Source of the DNA: Aulostomus chinensis
Lineage: Eukaryota; Chordata; Actinopteri; Syngnathiformes; Aulostomidae
Assembly (NCBI GenBank): GCA_037954235.1
Contig: JBBMOA010000070.1
Location: 1 to 64,000, forward strand
Length of the DNA: 64,000 bases
Reading direction: 5' to 3'
Within the stretch, counting starts at the first letter, position 1; the number at the start of each line of letters is the position of its first letter. A program made the translations under genes and the position numbers. Shown one piece after another: positions 11,000 to 23,519 of the stretch. The notes below the pieces were generated by a model, which was given only the letters and a program-made list of their open reading frames with translations, was not told where the DNA came from and searched no databases.

Positions 11000-12250
11000 G
11001 ATTTCTGTGAGTTTTCATCAAAATACAGGAGTTCTGCATGAAGTGTTCATTTTGGCCTTCTCTCGCTGAGAAAACACTATTTGTGACCTGTGATACAAAA
11101 ATGCCATAACTTTTGTTCAAAGTGAGTTTTCAGTCAAGTTTCAACCGGAAAGCATAGAAAGATGCATAAACTTGAAGTTACAGCTTGATTTCAGTGAGTT
11201 TTCATCAAAATACAGGAGTTCTGCATGAAGTGTTCATTTTGGCCTTCTCTCGCTGAGAAAACACTATTTGTGACCTGTGATACAAAAATGCCATAACTTT
11301 TGTTCAAAGTGAGTTTTCAGTCAAGTTTCAACCTGAAAGCATAGAAAGATGCATAAACTTGAAGTTACAGCTTGATTTCTGTGAGTTTTCATCAAAATAC
11401 AGGAGTTCTGCATGAAGTGTTCATTTTGGCCTTCTCTCGCTGAGAAAACACTATTTGTGACCTGTGATAAAAAATGCCATAACTTTTGTTCAAAGTGAGT
11501 TTTCAGTCAAGTTTCAACCTGAAAGCATAGAAAGATGCATAAACTTGAAGTTACAGCTTGATTTCAGTGAGTTTTCATCAAAATACAGGAGTTCTGCATG
11601 AAGTGTTTATTTTGGCCTTCTCTCGCTGAGAAAACACTATTTGTGACCTGTGATACAAAAATGCCATAACTTTTGTTCAAAGTGAGTTTTCAGTCAAGTT
11701 TCAACCTGAAAGCATAGAAAGATGCATAAACTTGAAGTTACAGCTTGATTTCAGTGAGTTTTCATGAAAATACAGGAGTTCTGCATGAAGTGTTCATTTT
11801 GGCCTTCTCTCGCTGAGAAAACACTATTTGTGACCTGTGATACAAAAATGCAATAACTTTTGTTCAAAGTGAGTTTTCAGTCAAGTTTCAACCTGAAAGC
11901 ATAGAAAGATGCATAAACTTGAAGTTACAGCTTGATTTCAGTGAGTTTTCATCAAAATACAGGAGTTCTGCATGAAGTGTTCATTTTGGCCTTCTCTCGC
12001 TGAGAAAACACTATTTGTGACCTGTGATACAAAAATGCCATAACTTTTGTTCAAAGTGAGTTTTCAGTCAAGTTTCAACCGGAAAGCATAGAAAGATGCA
12101 TAAACTTGAAGTTACACCTTGATTTCAGTGAGTTTTCATCAAAATACAGGAGTTCTGCATGAAGTGTTCATTTTGGCCTTCTCTCGCTGAGAAAACGCTA
12201 TTTGTGACCTGTGATACAAAAATGCCATAACTTTTGTTCAAAGTGAGTTT
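11000..12250 (+). repeat. Third partial copy of the 12-unit block, 21 units further on
   Basis: GTGTTTATTTT (11606), GCAATAAC (11850) and TTACACCTTG (12114) repeat the variants at 7680, 7924 and 8188 at an offset of 3926 (21 units minus a 1-bp loss in GTGATAAAAAATG near 11470). The B and HindIII unit that follows in copies 1 and 2 is absent. After about 12.25 kb the order diverges. Confidence 0.82.
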
Positions 12251-12539
12251 TCAGTCAAGTTTCAACCTGAAAGCATAGAAAGATGCATAAACTTGAAGTT
12301 ACAGCTTGATTTCAGTGAGTTTTCATGAAAATACAGGAGTTCTGCATGAAGTGTTCATTTTGGCCTTCTCTCGCTGAGAAAACGCTATTTGTGACCTGTG
12401 ATACAAAAATGCCATAACTTTTGTTCAAAGTGAGTTCTCAGTCAAGTTTCAACCTGAAAGCATAGAAAGATGCATAAACTTGAAGTTACAGCTTGATTTC
12501 AGTGATTTTTCATCAAAATACAGGAGTTCTGCATGAAGT

Positions 12540-13287
12540 GTTCATTTTGGCCTTCTCTCGCTGAGAAAACACTATTTGTGACCTGTGATACAAAAATGCC
12601 ATAACTTTTGTTCAAAGTGAGTTTTCAGTCAAGTTTCAACCTGAAAGCATAGAAAGATGCATAAACTTGAAGTTACAGCTTGATTTCAGTGACTTTTCGT
12701 CAAAATATAGGAGTTCTGCATGAAGTGTTCATTTTGGCCTTCTCTCGCTGAGAAAACGCTATTTGTGACCTGCGACACAGAACAGCCATAACTTTTGTTC
12801 AAAGTGAGTTTTCAGTCAAGTTTCAACCTGAAAGCATAGAAAGATGCATAAACTTGAAGTTACAGCTTGATTTCAGTGATTTTTCATCAAAATACAGGAG
12901 TTCTGCATGAAGTGTTCATTTTGGCCTTCTCTCGCTGAGAAAACACTATTTGTGACCTGTGATACAAAAATGCCATAACTTTTGTTCAAAGTAAGTTTTC
13001 AGTCAAGTTTCAACCTGAAAGCATAGAAAGATGCATAAACTTGAAGTTACAGCTTGATTTCAGTGAGTTTTCATCAAAATACAGGAGTTCTGCATGAAGT
13101 GTTCATTTTGGCCTTCTCTCGCTGAGAAAACACTATTTGTGACTTGTGATACAAAAATGCCATAACTTTTCTTCAAAGTGAGTTTTCAGTCAAGTTTCAA
13201 CCTGAAAGCATAGAAAGATGCATAAACTTGAAGTTACAGCTTGATTTCAGTGAGTTTTCATCAAAATACAGGAGTTCTGCATGAAGT
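12540..13287 (+). repeat. 4-unit tandem duplication, copy 1
   Basis: AAAATATAGG (about 12703), a B core (12772), GTGATTTTTC (12877) and GTAAGTTTTC (12991) recur exactly 748 bases later. A GACTTG unit at 13141 has CTTTTCTTC as a private change. The ordered pair B then GATTTTTC then GTAAG recurs a third time at 17260-17479. Confidence 0.85.
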
Positions 13288-14035
13288 GTTCATTTTGGCC
13301 TTCTCTCGCTGAGAAAACACTATTTGTGACCTGTGATACAAAAATGCCATAACTTTTGTTCAAAGTGAGTTTTCAGTCAAGTTTCAACCTGAAAGCATAG
13401 AAAGATGCATAAACTTGAAGTTACAGCTTGATTTCAGTGACTTTTCGTCAAAATATAGGAGTTCTGCATGAAGTGTTCATTTTGGCCTTCTCTCGCTGAG
13501 AAAACGCTATTTGTGACCTGCGACACAGAACAGCCATAACTTTTGTTCAAAGTGAGTTTTCAGTCAAGTTTCAACCTGAAAGCATAGAAAGATGCATAAA
13601 CTTGAAGTTACAGCTTGATTTCAGTGATTTTTCATCAAAATACAGGAGTTCTGCATGAAGTGTTCATTTTGGCCTTCTCTCGCTGAGAAAACACTATTTG
13701 TGACCTGTGATACAAAAATGCCATAACTTTTGTTCAAAGTAAGTTTTCAGTCAAGTTTCAACCTGAAAGCATAGAAAGATGCATAAACTTGAAGTTACAG
13801 CTTGATTTCAGTGAGTTTTCATCAAAATACAGGAGTTCTGCATGAAGTGTTCATTTTGGCCTTCTCTCGCTGAGAAAACACTATTTGTGACCTGTGATAC
13901 AAAAATGCCATAACTTTTGTTCAAAGTGAGTTTTCAGTCAAGTTTCAACCTGAAAGCATAGAAAGATGCATAAACTTGAAGTTACAGCTTGATTTCAGTG
14001 AGTTTTCATCAAAATACAGGAGTTCTGCATGAAGT
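13288..14035 (+). repeat. 4-unit tandem duplication, copy 2
   Basis: This is the partner of 12540-13287 with AAAATATAGG (about 13451), a B core (13520), GTGATTTTTC (about 13626) and GTAAG (13739). The fourth unit lacks the GACTTG of copy 1. Confidence 0.85.
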
Positions 14036-15260
14036 GTTCATTTTGGCCTTCTCTCGCTGAGAAAACACTATTTGTGACTTGTGATACAAAAATGCCATAA
14101 CTTTTGTTCAAAGTGAGTTTTCAGTCAAGTTTCAACCTGAAAGCATAGAAAGATGCATAAACTTGAAGTTACAGCTTGATTTCTGTGAGTTTTCATCAAA
14201 ATACAGGAGTTCTGCATGAAGTGTTCATTTTGGCCTTCTCTCGCTGAGAAAACACTATTTGTGACCTGTGATACAAAAATGCCATAACTTTTGTTCAAAG
14301 TGAGTTTTCAGTCAAGTTTCAACCGGAAAGCATAGAAAGATGCATAAACTTGAAGTTACAGCTTGATTTCAGTGAGTTTTCATCAAAATACAGGAGTTCT
14401 GCATGAAGTGTTCATTTTGGCCTTCTCTCGCTGAGAAAAGACTATTTGTGACCTGTGATACAAAAATGCCATAACTTTTGTTCAAAGTGAGTTTTCAGTC
14501 AAGTTTCAACCTGAAAGCATAGAAAGATGCATAAACTTGAAGTTACAGCTTGATTTCAGTGAGTTTTCATCAAAATACAGGAGTTCTGCATGAAGTGTTC
14601 ATTTTGGCCTTCTCTCGCTGAGAAAACACTATTTGTGACCTGTGATACAAAAGTGCCATAACTTTTGTTCAAAGTGAGTTTTCAGTCAAGTTTCAACCTG
14701 AAAGCATAGAAAGATGCATAAACTTGAAGTTACAGCTTGATTTCAGTGAGTTTTCATCAAAATACAGGAGTTCTGCATGAAGTGTTCATTTTGGCCTTCT
14801 CTCGCTGAGAAAACACTATTTGTGACCTGTGATACAAAAATGCCATAACTTTTGTTCAAAGTGAGTTTTCAGTCAAGTTTCAACCTGAAAGCATAGAAAG
14901 ATGCATAAACTTTAAGTTACAGCTTGATTTCAGTGACTTTTCGTCAAAATACAGGAGTTCTGCATGAAGTGTTCATTTTTGCCTTCTCTCGCTGAGAAAA
15001 CGCTATTTGTGACCTGCGACACAGAACAGCCATAACTTTTTTTCAAAGTGAGTTTTCAGTCAAGTTTCAACCTGAAAGCATAGAAAGATGCATAAACTTG
15101 AAGTTACAGCTTGATTTCAGTGAGTTTTCATGAAAATACAGGAGTTCTGCATGAAGTGTTCATTTTGGCCTTCTCTCGCTGAGAAAACACTATTTGTGAC
15201 CTGTGATACAAAAATGCCATAACTTTTGTTCAAAGTAAGTTTTCAGTCAAGTTTCAACCT
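13510..15260 (+). repeat. 20/21-unit-offset duplication, left copy
   Basis: B then GATTTTTC then GTAAG (13739), CTGTGAG (14183), AACCGGAA (14323), AAACTTTAAG (14911), CATTTTTGCC and a B core (15016) recur at 17479, 18109, 18249, 18650 and 18755. The offset is 20 units at the left, 21 at CTGTGAG and AACCGG, and 20 again at TTTAAG, so single units were gained and lost inside the copies. Confidence 0.75.
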
Positions 15261-17249
15261 GAAAGCATAGAAAGATGCATAAACTTGAAGTTACAGCTTG
15301 ATTTCAGTGAGTTTTCATCAAAATACAGGAGTTCTGCATGAAGTGTTCATTTTGGCCTTCTCTCGCTGAGAAAACGCTATTTGTGACCTGTGATACAAAA
15401 ATGCCATAACTTTTGTTCAAAGTGAGTTTTCAGTCAAGTTTCAACCTGAAAGCATAGAAAGATGCATAAACTTGAAGTTACAGCTTGATTTCAGTGAGTT
15501 TTCATCAAAATACAGGAGTTCTGCATGAAGTGTTCATTTTGGCCTTCTCTCGCTGAGAAAACACTATTTGTGACCTGTGATACAAAAATGCCATAACTTT
15601 TGTTCAAAGTGAGTTTTCAGTCAAGTTTCAACCTGAAAGCATAGAAAGATGCATAAACTTGAAGTTACAGCTTGATTTCAGTGAGTTTTCATCAAAATAC
15701 AGGAGTTCTGCATGAAGTGTTCATTTTGGCCTTCTCTCGCTGAGAAAACACTATTTGTGACCTGTGATACAAAAATGCCATAACTTTTGTTCAAAGTGAG
15801 TTTTCAGTCAAGTTTCAATCTGAAAGCATAGAAAGATGCATAAACTTGAAGTTACAGCTTGATTTCAGTGAGTTTTCATCAAAATACAGGAGTTCTGCAT
15901 GAAGTGTTCATTTTGGCCTTCTCTCGCTGAGAAAACACTATTTGTGACTTGTGATACAAAAATGCCATAACTTTTGTTCAAAGTGAGTTTTCAGTCAAGT
16001 TTCAACCTGAAAGCATAGAAAGATGCATAAACTTGAAGTTACAGCTTGATTTCTGTGAGTTTTCATCAAAATACAGGAGTTCTGCATGAAGTGTTCATTT
16101 TGGCCTTCTCTCGCTGAGAAAACACTATTTGTGACCTGTGATACAAAAATGCCATAACTTTTGTTCAAAGTGAGTTTTCAGTCAAGTTTCAACCTGAAAG
16201 CATAGAAAGATGCATAAACTTGAAGTTACAGCTTGATTTCAGTGAGTTTTCATGAAAATACAGGAGTTCTGCATGAAGTGTTCATTTTGGCCTTCTCTCG
16301 CTGAGAAAACACTATTTGTGACCTGTGATACAAAAATGCCATAACTTTTGTTCAAAGTAAGTTTTCAGTCAAGTTTCAACCTGAAAGCATAGAAAGATGC
16401 ATAAACTTGAAGTTACAGCTTGATTTCAGTGAGTTTTCATCAAAATACAGGAGTTCTGCATGAAGTGTTCATTTTGGCCTTCTCTCGCTGAGAAAACACT
16501 ATTTGTGACCTGTGATACAAAAATGCCATAACTTTTGTTCAAAGTGAGTTTTCAGTCAAGTTTCAACCTGAAAGCATAGAAAGATGCATAAACTTGAAGT
16601 TACAGCTTGATTTCAGTGATTTTTCATCAAAATACAGGAGTTCTGCATGAAGTGTTCATTTTGGCCTTCTCTCGCTGAGAAAACACTATTTGTGACCTGT
16701 GATACAAAAATGCCATAACTTTTGTTCAAAGTGAGTTTTCAGTCAAGTTTCAACCGGAAAGCATAGAAAGATGCATAAACTTGAAGTTACAGCTTGATTT
16801 CAGTGACTTTTCGTCAAAATACAGGAGTTCTGCATGAAGTGTTCATTTTGGCCTTCTCTCGCTGAGAAAACGCTATTTGTGACCTGCGACACAGAACAGC
16901 CATAACTTTTGTTCAAAGTGAGTTTTCAGTCAAGTTTCAACCTGAAAGCATAGAAAGATGCATAAACTTGAAGTTACAGCTTGATTTCAGTGAGTTTTCA
17001 TGAAAATACAGGAGTTCTGCATGAAGTGTTCATTTTGGCCTTCTCTCGCTGAGAAAACACTATTTGTGACCTGTGATACAAAAATGCCATAACTTTTGTT
17101 CAAAGTGAGTTTTCAGTCAAGTTTCAACCTGAAAGCATAGAAAGATGCATAAACTTGAAGTTACAGCTTGATTTCAGTGACTTTTCGTCAAAATACAGGA
17201 GTTCTGCATGAAGTGTTCATTTTGGCCTTCTCTCGCTGAGAAAACGCTA

Positions 17250-19000
17250 TTTGTGACCTGCGACACAGAACAGCCATAACTTTTGTTCAAAGTGAGTTTT
17301 CAGTCAAGTTTCAACCTGAAAGCATAGAAAGATGCATAAACTTGAAGTTACAGCTTGATTTCAGTGATTTTTCATCAAAATACAGGAGTTCTGCATGAAG
17401 TGTTCATTTTGGCCTTCTCTCGCTGAGAAAACACTATTTGTGACCTGTGATACAAAAATGCCATAACTTTTGTTCAAAGTAAGTTTTCAGTCAAGTTTCA
17501 ACCTGAAAGCATAGAAAGATGCATAAACTTGAAGTTACAGCTTGATTTCAGTGAGTTTTCATCAAAATACAGGAGTTCTGCATGAAGTGTTCATTTTGGC
17601 CTTCTCTCGCTGAGAAAACGCTATTTGTGACCTGCGACACAGAACAGCCATAACTTTTGTTCAAAGTGAGTTTTCAGTCAAGTTTCAACCTGAAAGCATA
17701 GAAAGATGCATAAACTTGAAGTTACAGCTTGATTTCAGTGACTTTTCATCAAAATACAGGAGTTCTGCATGAAGTGTTCATTTTGGCCTTCTCTCGCTGA
17801 GAAAACACTATTTGTGACCTGTGATACAAAAATGCCATAACTTTTGTTCAAAGTGAGTTTTCAGTCAAGTTTCAACCTGAAAGCATAGAAAGATGCATAA
17901 ACTTGAAGTTACAGCTTGATTTCAGTGAGTTTTCATCAAAATACAGGAGTTCTGCATGAAGTGTTCATTTTGGCCTTCTCTCGCTGAGAAAACACTATTT
18001 GTGACCTGTGATACAAAAATGCCATAACTTTTGTTCAAAGTGAGTTTTCAGTCAAGTTTCAACCTGAAAGCATAGAAAGATGCATAAACTTGAATTACAG
18101 CTTGATTTCTGTGAGTTTTCATCAAAATACAGGAGTTCTGCATGAAGTGTTCATTTTGGCCTTCTCTCGCTGAGAAAACACTATTTGTGACCTGTGATAC
18201 AAAAATGCCATAACTTTTGTTCAAAGTGAGTTTTCAGTCAAGTTTCAACCGGAAAGCATAGAAAGATGCATAAACTTGAAGTTACAGCTTGATTTCAGTG
18301 AGTTTTCATGAAAATACAGGAGTTCTGCATGAAGTGTTCATTTTGGCCTTCTCTCGCTGAGAAAACACTATTTGTGACCTGTGATACAAAAATGCCATAA
18401 CTTTTGTTCAAAGTGAGTTTTCAGTCAAGTTTCAACCTGAAAGCATAGAAAGATGCATAAACTTGAAGTTACAGCTTGATTTCAGTGAGTTTTCATCAAA
18501 ATACAGGAGTTCTGCATGAAGTGTTCATTTTGGCCTTCTCTCGCTGAGAAAACACTATTTGTGACCTGTGATACAAAAATGCCATAACTTTTGTTCAAAG
18601 TGAGTTTTCAGTCAAGTTTCAACCTGAAAGCATAGAAAGATGCATAAACTTTAAGTTACAGCTTGATTTCAGTGACTTTTCGTCAAAATACAGGAGTTCT
18701 GCATGAAGTGTTCATTTTTGCCTTCTCTCGCTGAGAAAACGCTATTTGTGACCTGCGACACAGAACAGCCATAACTTTTGTTCAAAGTGAGTTTTCAGTC
18801 AAGTTTCAACCTGAAAGCATAGAAAGATGCATAAACTTGAAGTTACAGCTTGATTTCAGTGAGTTTTCATGAAAATACAGGAGTTCTGCATGAAGTGTTC
18901 ATTTTGGCCTTCTCTCGCTGAGAAAACACTATTTGTGACCTGTGATACAAAAATGCCATAACTTTTGTTCAAAGTGAGTTTTCAGTCAAGTTTCAACCTG
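17250..19000 (+). repeat. 20/21-unit-offset duplication, right copy
   Basis: This is the partner of 13510-15260. It has a private 1-bp loss (CTTGAATTACAG at about 18093). The AAACTTTAAG, CATTTTTGCC and B combination appears a third time near 20895-21000, where the tail reads AAAATAAAGG. Confidence 0.75.
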
Positions 19001-19817
19001 AAAGCATAGAAAGATGCATAAACTTGAAGTTACAGCTTGATTTCAGTGACTTTTCGTCAAAATACAGGAGTTCTGCATGAAGTGTTCATTTTGGCCTTCT
19101 CTCGCTGAGAAAACGCTATTTGTGACCTGCGACACAGAACAGCCATAACCTTTGTTCAAAGTGAGTTTTCAGTCAAGTTTCAACCTGAAAGCATAGAAAG
19201 ATGCATAAGCTTGAAGTTACAGCTTGATTTCAGTGAGTTTTCATGAAAATACAGGAGTTCTGCATGAAGTGTTCATTTTGGCCTTCTCTCGCTGAGAAAA
19301 CACTATTTGTGACCTGTGATACAAAAATGCCATAACTTTTGTTCAAAGTGAGTTTTCAGTCAAGTTTAAACCTGAAAGCATAGAAAGATGCATAAACTTG
19401 AAGTTACAGCTTGAATTCAGTGAGTTTTCATGAAAATACAGGAGTTCTGCATGAAGTGTTCATTTTGGCCTTCTCTCGCTGAGAAAACACTATTTGTGAC
19501 CTGTGATACAAAAATGCCATAACTTTTGTTCAAAGTGAGTTTTCAGTCAAGTTTCAACTTGAAAGCATAGAAAGATGCATAAACTTGAAGTTACAGCTTG
19601 ATTTCAGTGACTTTTCGTCAAAATACAGGAGTTCTGCATGAAGTGGTCATTTTGGCCCTCTCTCGCTGAGAAAACACTATTTGTGACCTGTGATACAAAA
19701 ATGCCATAACTTTTGTTCAAAGTGAGTTTTCAGTCAAGTTTCAACCTGAAAGCATAGAAAGATGCATAAACTTGAAGTTACAGCTTAATTTCAGTGAGTT
19801 TTCATCAAAATACAGGA

Positions 19818-20005
19818 GTTCCTACATGAAGTGTTCATTTTGGCCTTCTCTCGCTGAGAAAACACTATTTGTGACCTGTGATACAAAAATGCCATTACTT
19901 TTGTTCAAAGTGAGTTTTCAGTCAAGTTTCAACCTGAAAGCATAGAAAGATGCATAAACTTGAAGTTACAGCTTGATTTCAGTGATTTTTCATCAAAATA
20001 CAGGA
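19818..20005 (+). repeat. Marker monomer with 1-bp insertion at its start (188 bp)
   Basis: The unit begins GTTCCTACATG where the reference has GTTCTGCATG, a net gain of one base. The same start is seen in units at 25054, 28047, 29357 and 33847. At 28047, 29357 and 33847 the unit follows a B unit and ends GATTTTTCATC or its derivative, so those three are related blocks. This copy also has CCATTACTT in place of CCATAACTT. Confidence 0.9.
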
Positions 20006-22976
20006 GTTCTGCATGAAGTGTTCATTTTGGCCTTCTCTCGCTGAGAAAACACTATTTGTGACCTGTGACACAAAAATGCCATAACTTTTGTTCTAAGTGA
20101 GTTTTCAGTCAAGTTTCAACCTGAAACCATAGAAAGATGCATAAACTTGAAGTTACAGCTTGATTTCAGTGAGTTTTCATCAAAATACAGGAGTTCTGCA
20201 TGAAGTGTTCATTTTGGCCTTCTCTCGCTGAGAAAACGCTATTTGTGACCTGCGACACAGAACAGCCATAACTTTTGTTCAAAGTGAGTTTTCAGTCAAG
20301 TTTCAACCTGAAAGCATAGAAAGATGCATAAACTTGAAGTTACAGCTTGATTTCAGTGAGTTTTCATCAAAATACAGGAGTTCTGCATGAAGTGTTCATT
20401 TTGGCCTTCTCTCGCTGAGAAAACACTATTTGTGACCTGTGATACAAAAATGCCATAACTTTTGTTCAAAGTGAGTTTTCAGTCAAGTTTCAACCTGAAA
20501 GCATAGAAAGATGCATAAACTTGAAGTTACAGCTTGATTTCAGTGAGTTTTCATCAAAATACAGGAGTTCTGCATGAAGTGTTCATTTTGGCCTTCTCTC
20601 GCTGAGAAAACACTATTTGTGACCTGTGATACAAAAATGCCATAACTTTTGTTCAAAGTGAGTTTTCAGTCAAGTTTCAACCTGAAAGCATAGAAAGATG
20701 CATAAACTTGAAGTTACAGCTTGATTTCAGTGAGTTTTCATCAAAATACAGGAGTTCTGCATGAAGTGTTCATTTTGGCCTTCTCTCGCTGAGAAAACAC
20801 TATTTGTGACCTGTGATACAAAAATGCCATAACTTTTGTTCAAAGTGAGTTTTCAGTCAAGTTTCAACCTGAAAGCATAGAAAGATGCATAAACTTTAAG
20901 TTACAGCTTGATTTCAGTGACTTTTCGTCAAAATAAAGGAGTTCTGCATGAAGTGTTCATTTTTGCCTTCTCTCGCTGAGAAAACGCTATTTGTGACCTG
21001 CGACACAGAACAGCCATAACTTTTGTTCAAAGTGAGTTTTCAGTCAAGTTTCAACCTGAAAGCATAGAAAGATGCATAAACTTTAAGTTACAGCTTGATT
21101 TCAGTGAGTTTTCATGAAAATACAGGAGTTCTGCATGAAGTGTTCATTTTGGCCTTCTCTCGCTGAGAAAACACTATTTGTGACCTGTGATACAAAAATG
21201 CCATAACTTTTGTTCAAAGTGAGTTTTCAGTCAAGTTTCAACCTGAAAGCATAGAAAGATGCATAAACTTGAAGTTACAGCTTGATTTCAGTGACTTTTC
21301 ATCAAAATACAGGAGTTCTGCATGAAGTGTTCATTTTGGCCATCTCTCGCTGAGAAAACACTATTTGTGACCTGTGATACAAAAATGCCATAACTTTTGT
21401 TCAAAGTGAGTTTTCAGTCAAGTTTCAACCTGAAAGCATAGAAAGATGCATAAACTTGAAGTTACAGCTTGATTTCAGTGAGTTTTCATGAAAATACAGG
21501 AGTTCTGCATGAAGTGTTCATTTTGGCCTTCTCTCACTGAGAAAACACTATTTGTGACCTGTGATACAAAAATGCCATAACTTTTGTTCAAAGTGAGTTT
21601 TCAGTCAAGTTTCAACCTGAAAGCATAGAAAGATGCATAAACTTGAAGTTACAGCTTGATTTCAGTGAGTTTTCATCAAAATACAGGAGTTCTGCATGAA
21701 GTGTTCATTTTGGCCTTCTCTCGCTGAGAAAACACTATTTGTGACCTGTGATACAAAAATGCCATAACTTTTGTTCAAAGTGAATTTTCAGTCAAGTTTC
21801 AACCTGAAAGCATAGAAAGATGCATAAACTTGAAGTTACAGCTTGATTTCAGTGACTTTTCGTCAAAATCAGGAGTTCTGCATGAAGTGTTCATTTTGGC
21901 CTTCTCTCGCTGAGAAAACGCTATTTGTGACCTGCGACACAGAACAGCCATAACTTTTGTTCAAAGTGAGTTTTCAGTCAAGTTTCAACCTGAAAGCATA
22001 GAAAGATGCATAAACTTGAAGTTACAGCTTGATTTCAGTGAGTTTTCATGAAAATACAGGAGTTCTGCATGAAGTGTTCATTTTGGCCTTCTCTCGCTGA
22101 GAAAACACTATTTGTGACCTGTGATACAAAAATGCCATAACTTTTGTTCAAAGTGAGTTTTCAGTCAAGTTTCAACCTGAAAGCATAGAAAGATGCATAA
22201 ACTTGAAGTTACAGCTTGATTTCAGTGAGTTTTCATCAAAATACAGGAGTTCTGCATGAAGTGTTCATTTTGGCCTTCTCTCGCTGAGAAAACACTATTT
22301 GTGACCTGTGATACAAAAATGCCATAACTTTTGTTCAAAGTGAGTTTTCAGTCAAGTTTCAACCTGAAAGCATAGAAAGATGCATAAACTTGAAGTTACA
22401 GCTTGATTTCAGTGAGTTTTCATCAAAATACAGGAGTTCTGCATGAAGTGTTCATTTTGGCCTTCTCTCGCTGAGAAAACACTATTTGTGACCTGTGATA
22501 CAAAAATGCCATAACTTTTGTTCAAAGTGAGTTTTCAGTCAAGTTTCAACCTGAAAGCATAGAAAGATGCATAAACTTGAAGTTACAGCTTGATTTCAGT
22601 GAGCTTTCATGAAAATACAGGAGTTCTGCATGAAGTGTTCATTTTGGCCTTCTCTCGCTGAGAAAACACTATTTGTGACCTGTGATACAAAAATGCCATA
22701 ACTTTTGTTCAAAGTGAGTTTTCAGTCAAGTTTCAACCTGAAAGCATAGAAAGATGCATAAACTTGAAGTTACAGCTTGATTTCAGTGAGTTTTCATCAA
22801 AATACAGGAGTTCTGCATGAAGTGTTCATTTTGGCCTTCTCTCGCTGAGAAAACACTATTTGTGACCTGTGATACAAAAATGCCATAACTTTTGTTCAAA
22901 GTGAGTTTTCAGTCAAGTTTCAACCTGAAAGCATAGAAAGATGCATAAACTTGAAGTTACAGCTTGATTTCAGTGA

Positions 22977-23075
22977 CTTTTCGTCAAAATACAGGAGTTC
23001 TGCATGAAGTGTTCATTTTGGCCTTCTCTCGCTGAGAAAACGCTATTTGTGACCTGCGACACAGAACAGCCATAA
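22977..23075 (+). repeat. Reference class B haplotype segment crossing a unit boundary
   Basis: Class B differs from A at a run of linked positions. They begin in the tail of the preceding unit (C at 168 and G at 174, reading GACTTTTCGTC) and continue in the next unit (G at 46, reading AAAACGCTAT, and GCGACACAGAACAGCC at 60-75). At least 67 units carry the GCGACAC core. It starts for example at 247, 434, 1369, 6229, 8472, 12772, 13520, 15016, 16886, 17260, 17634, 21000, 23056, 27919, 33719, 38956, 45873, 58213, 60083 and 63634. B adds up to three CpGs per repeat (45-46, 61-62, 173-174). Between about unit position 80 and 160 B and A are usually identical, so the class signal occupies roughly half of the repeat. 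Confidence 0.9.
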
Positions 23076-23519
23076 CTTTTGTTCAAAGTGAGTTTTCAGT
23101 CAAGTTTCAACCTGAAAGCATAGAAAGATGCATAAACTTGAAGTTACAGCTTGATTTCAGTGAGTTTTCATGAAAATACAGGAGTTCAGCATGAAGTGTT
23201 CATTTTGGCCTTCTCTCGCTGAGAAAACACTATTTGTGACCTGTGATACAAAAATGCCATAACTTTTGTTCAAAGTGAGTTTTCAGTCAAGTTTCAACCT
23301 GAAAGCATAGAAAGATGCATAAACTTGAAGTTACAGCTTGATTTCAGTGAGTTTTCATCAAAATACAGGAGTTCTGCATGAAGTGTTCATTTTGGCCTTC
23401 TCTCGCTGAGAAAACACTATTTGTGACCTGTGATACAAAAATGCCATAACTTTTGTTCAAAGTGAGTTTTCAGTCAAGTTTCAACCTGAAAGCATAGAAA
23501 GATGCATAAACTTGAAGTT

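Noticed and set aside
19400..19425. EcoRI site (GAATTC) near 19410 as a class marker
   Set aside because: It comes from one private change (CTTGAATTCAG) and I did not find it shared with other units.
20925..20945. AATAAA polyadenylation signals in units with AAAATAAAGG (also near 24297, 27290, 39832, 41697 and 43562)
   Set aside because: They result from a single C to A change in AAAATACAGG and are carried along by duplications. No transcription unit is associated with them.
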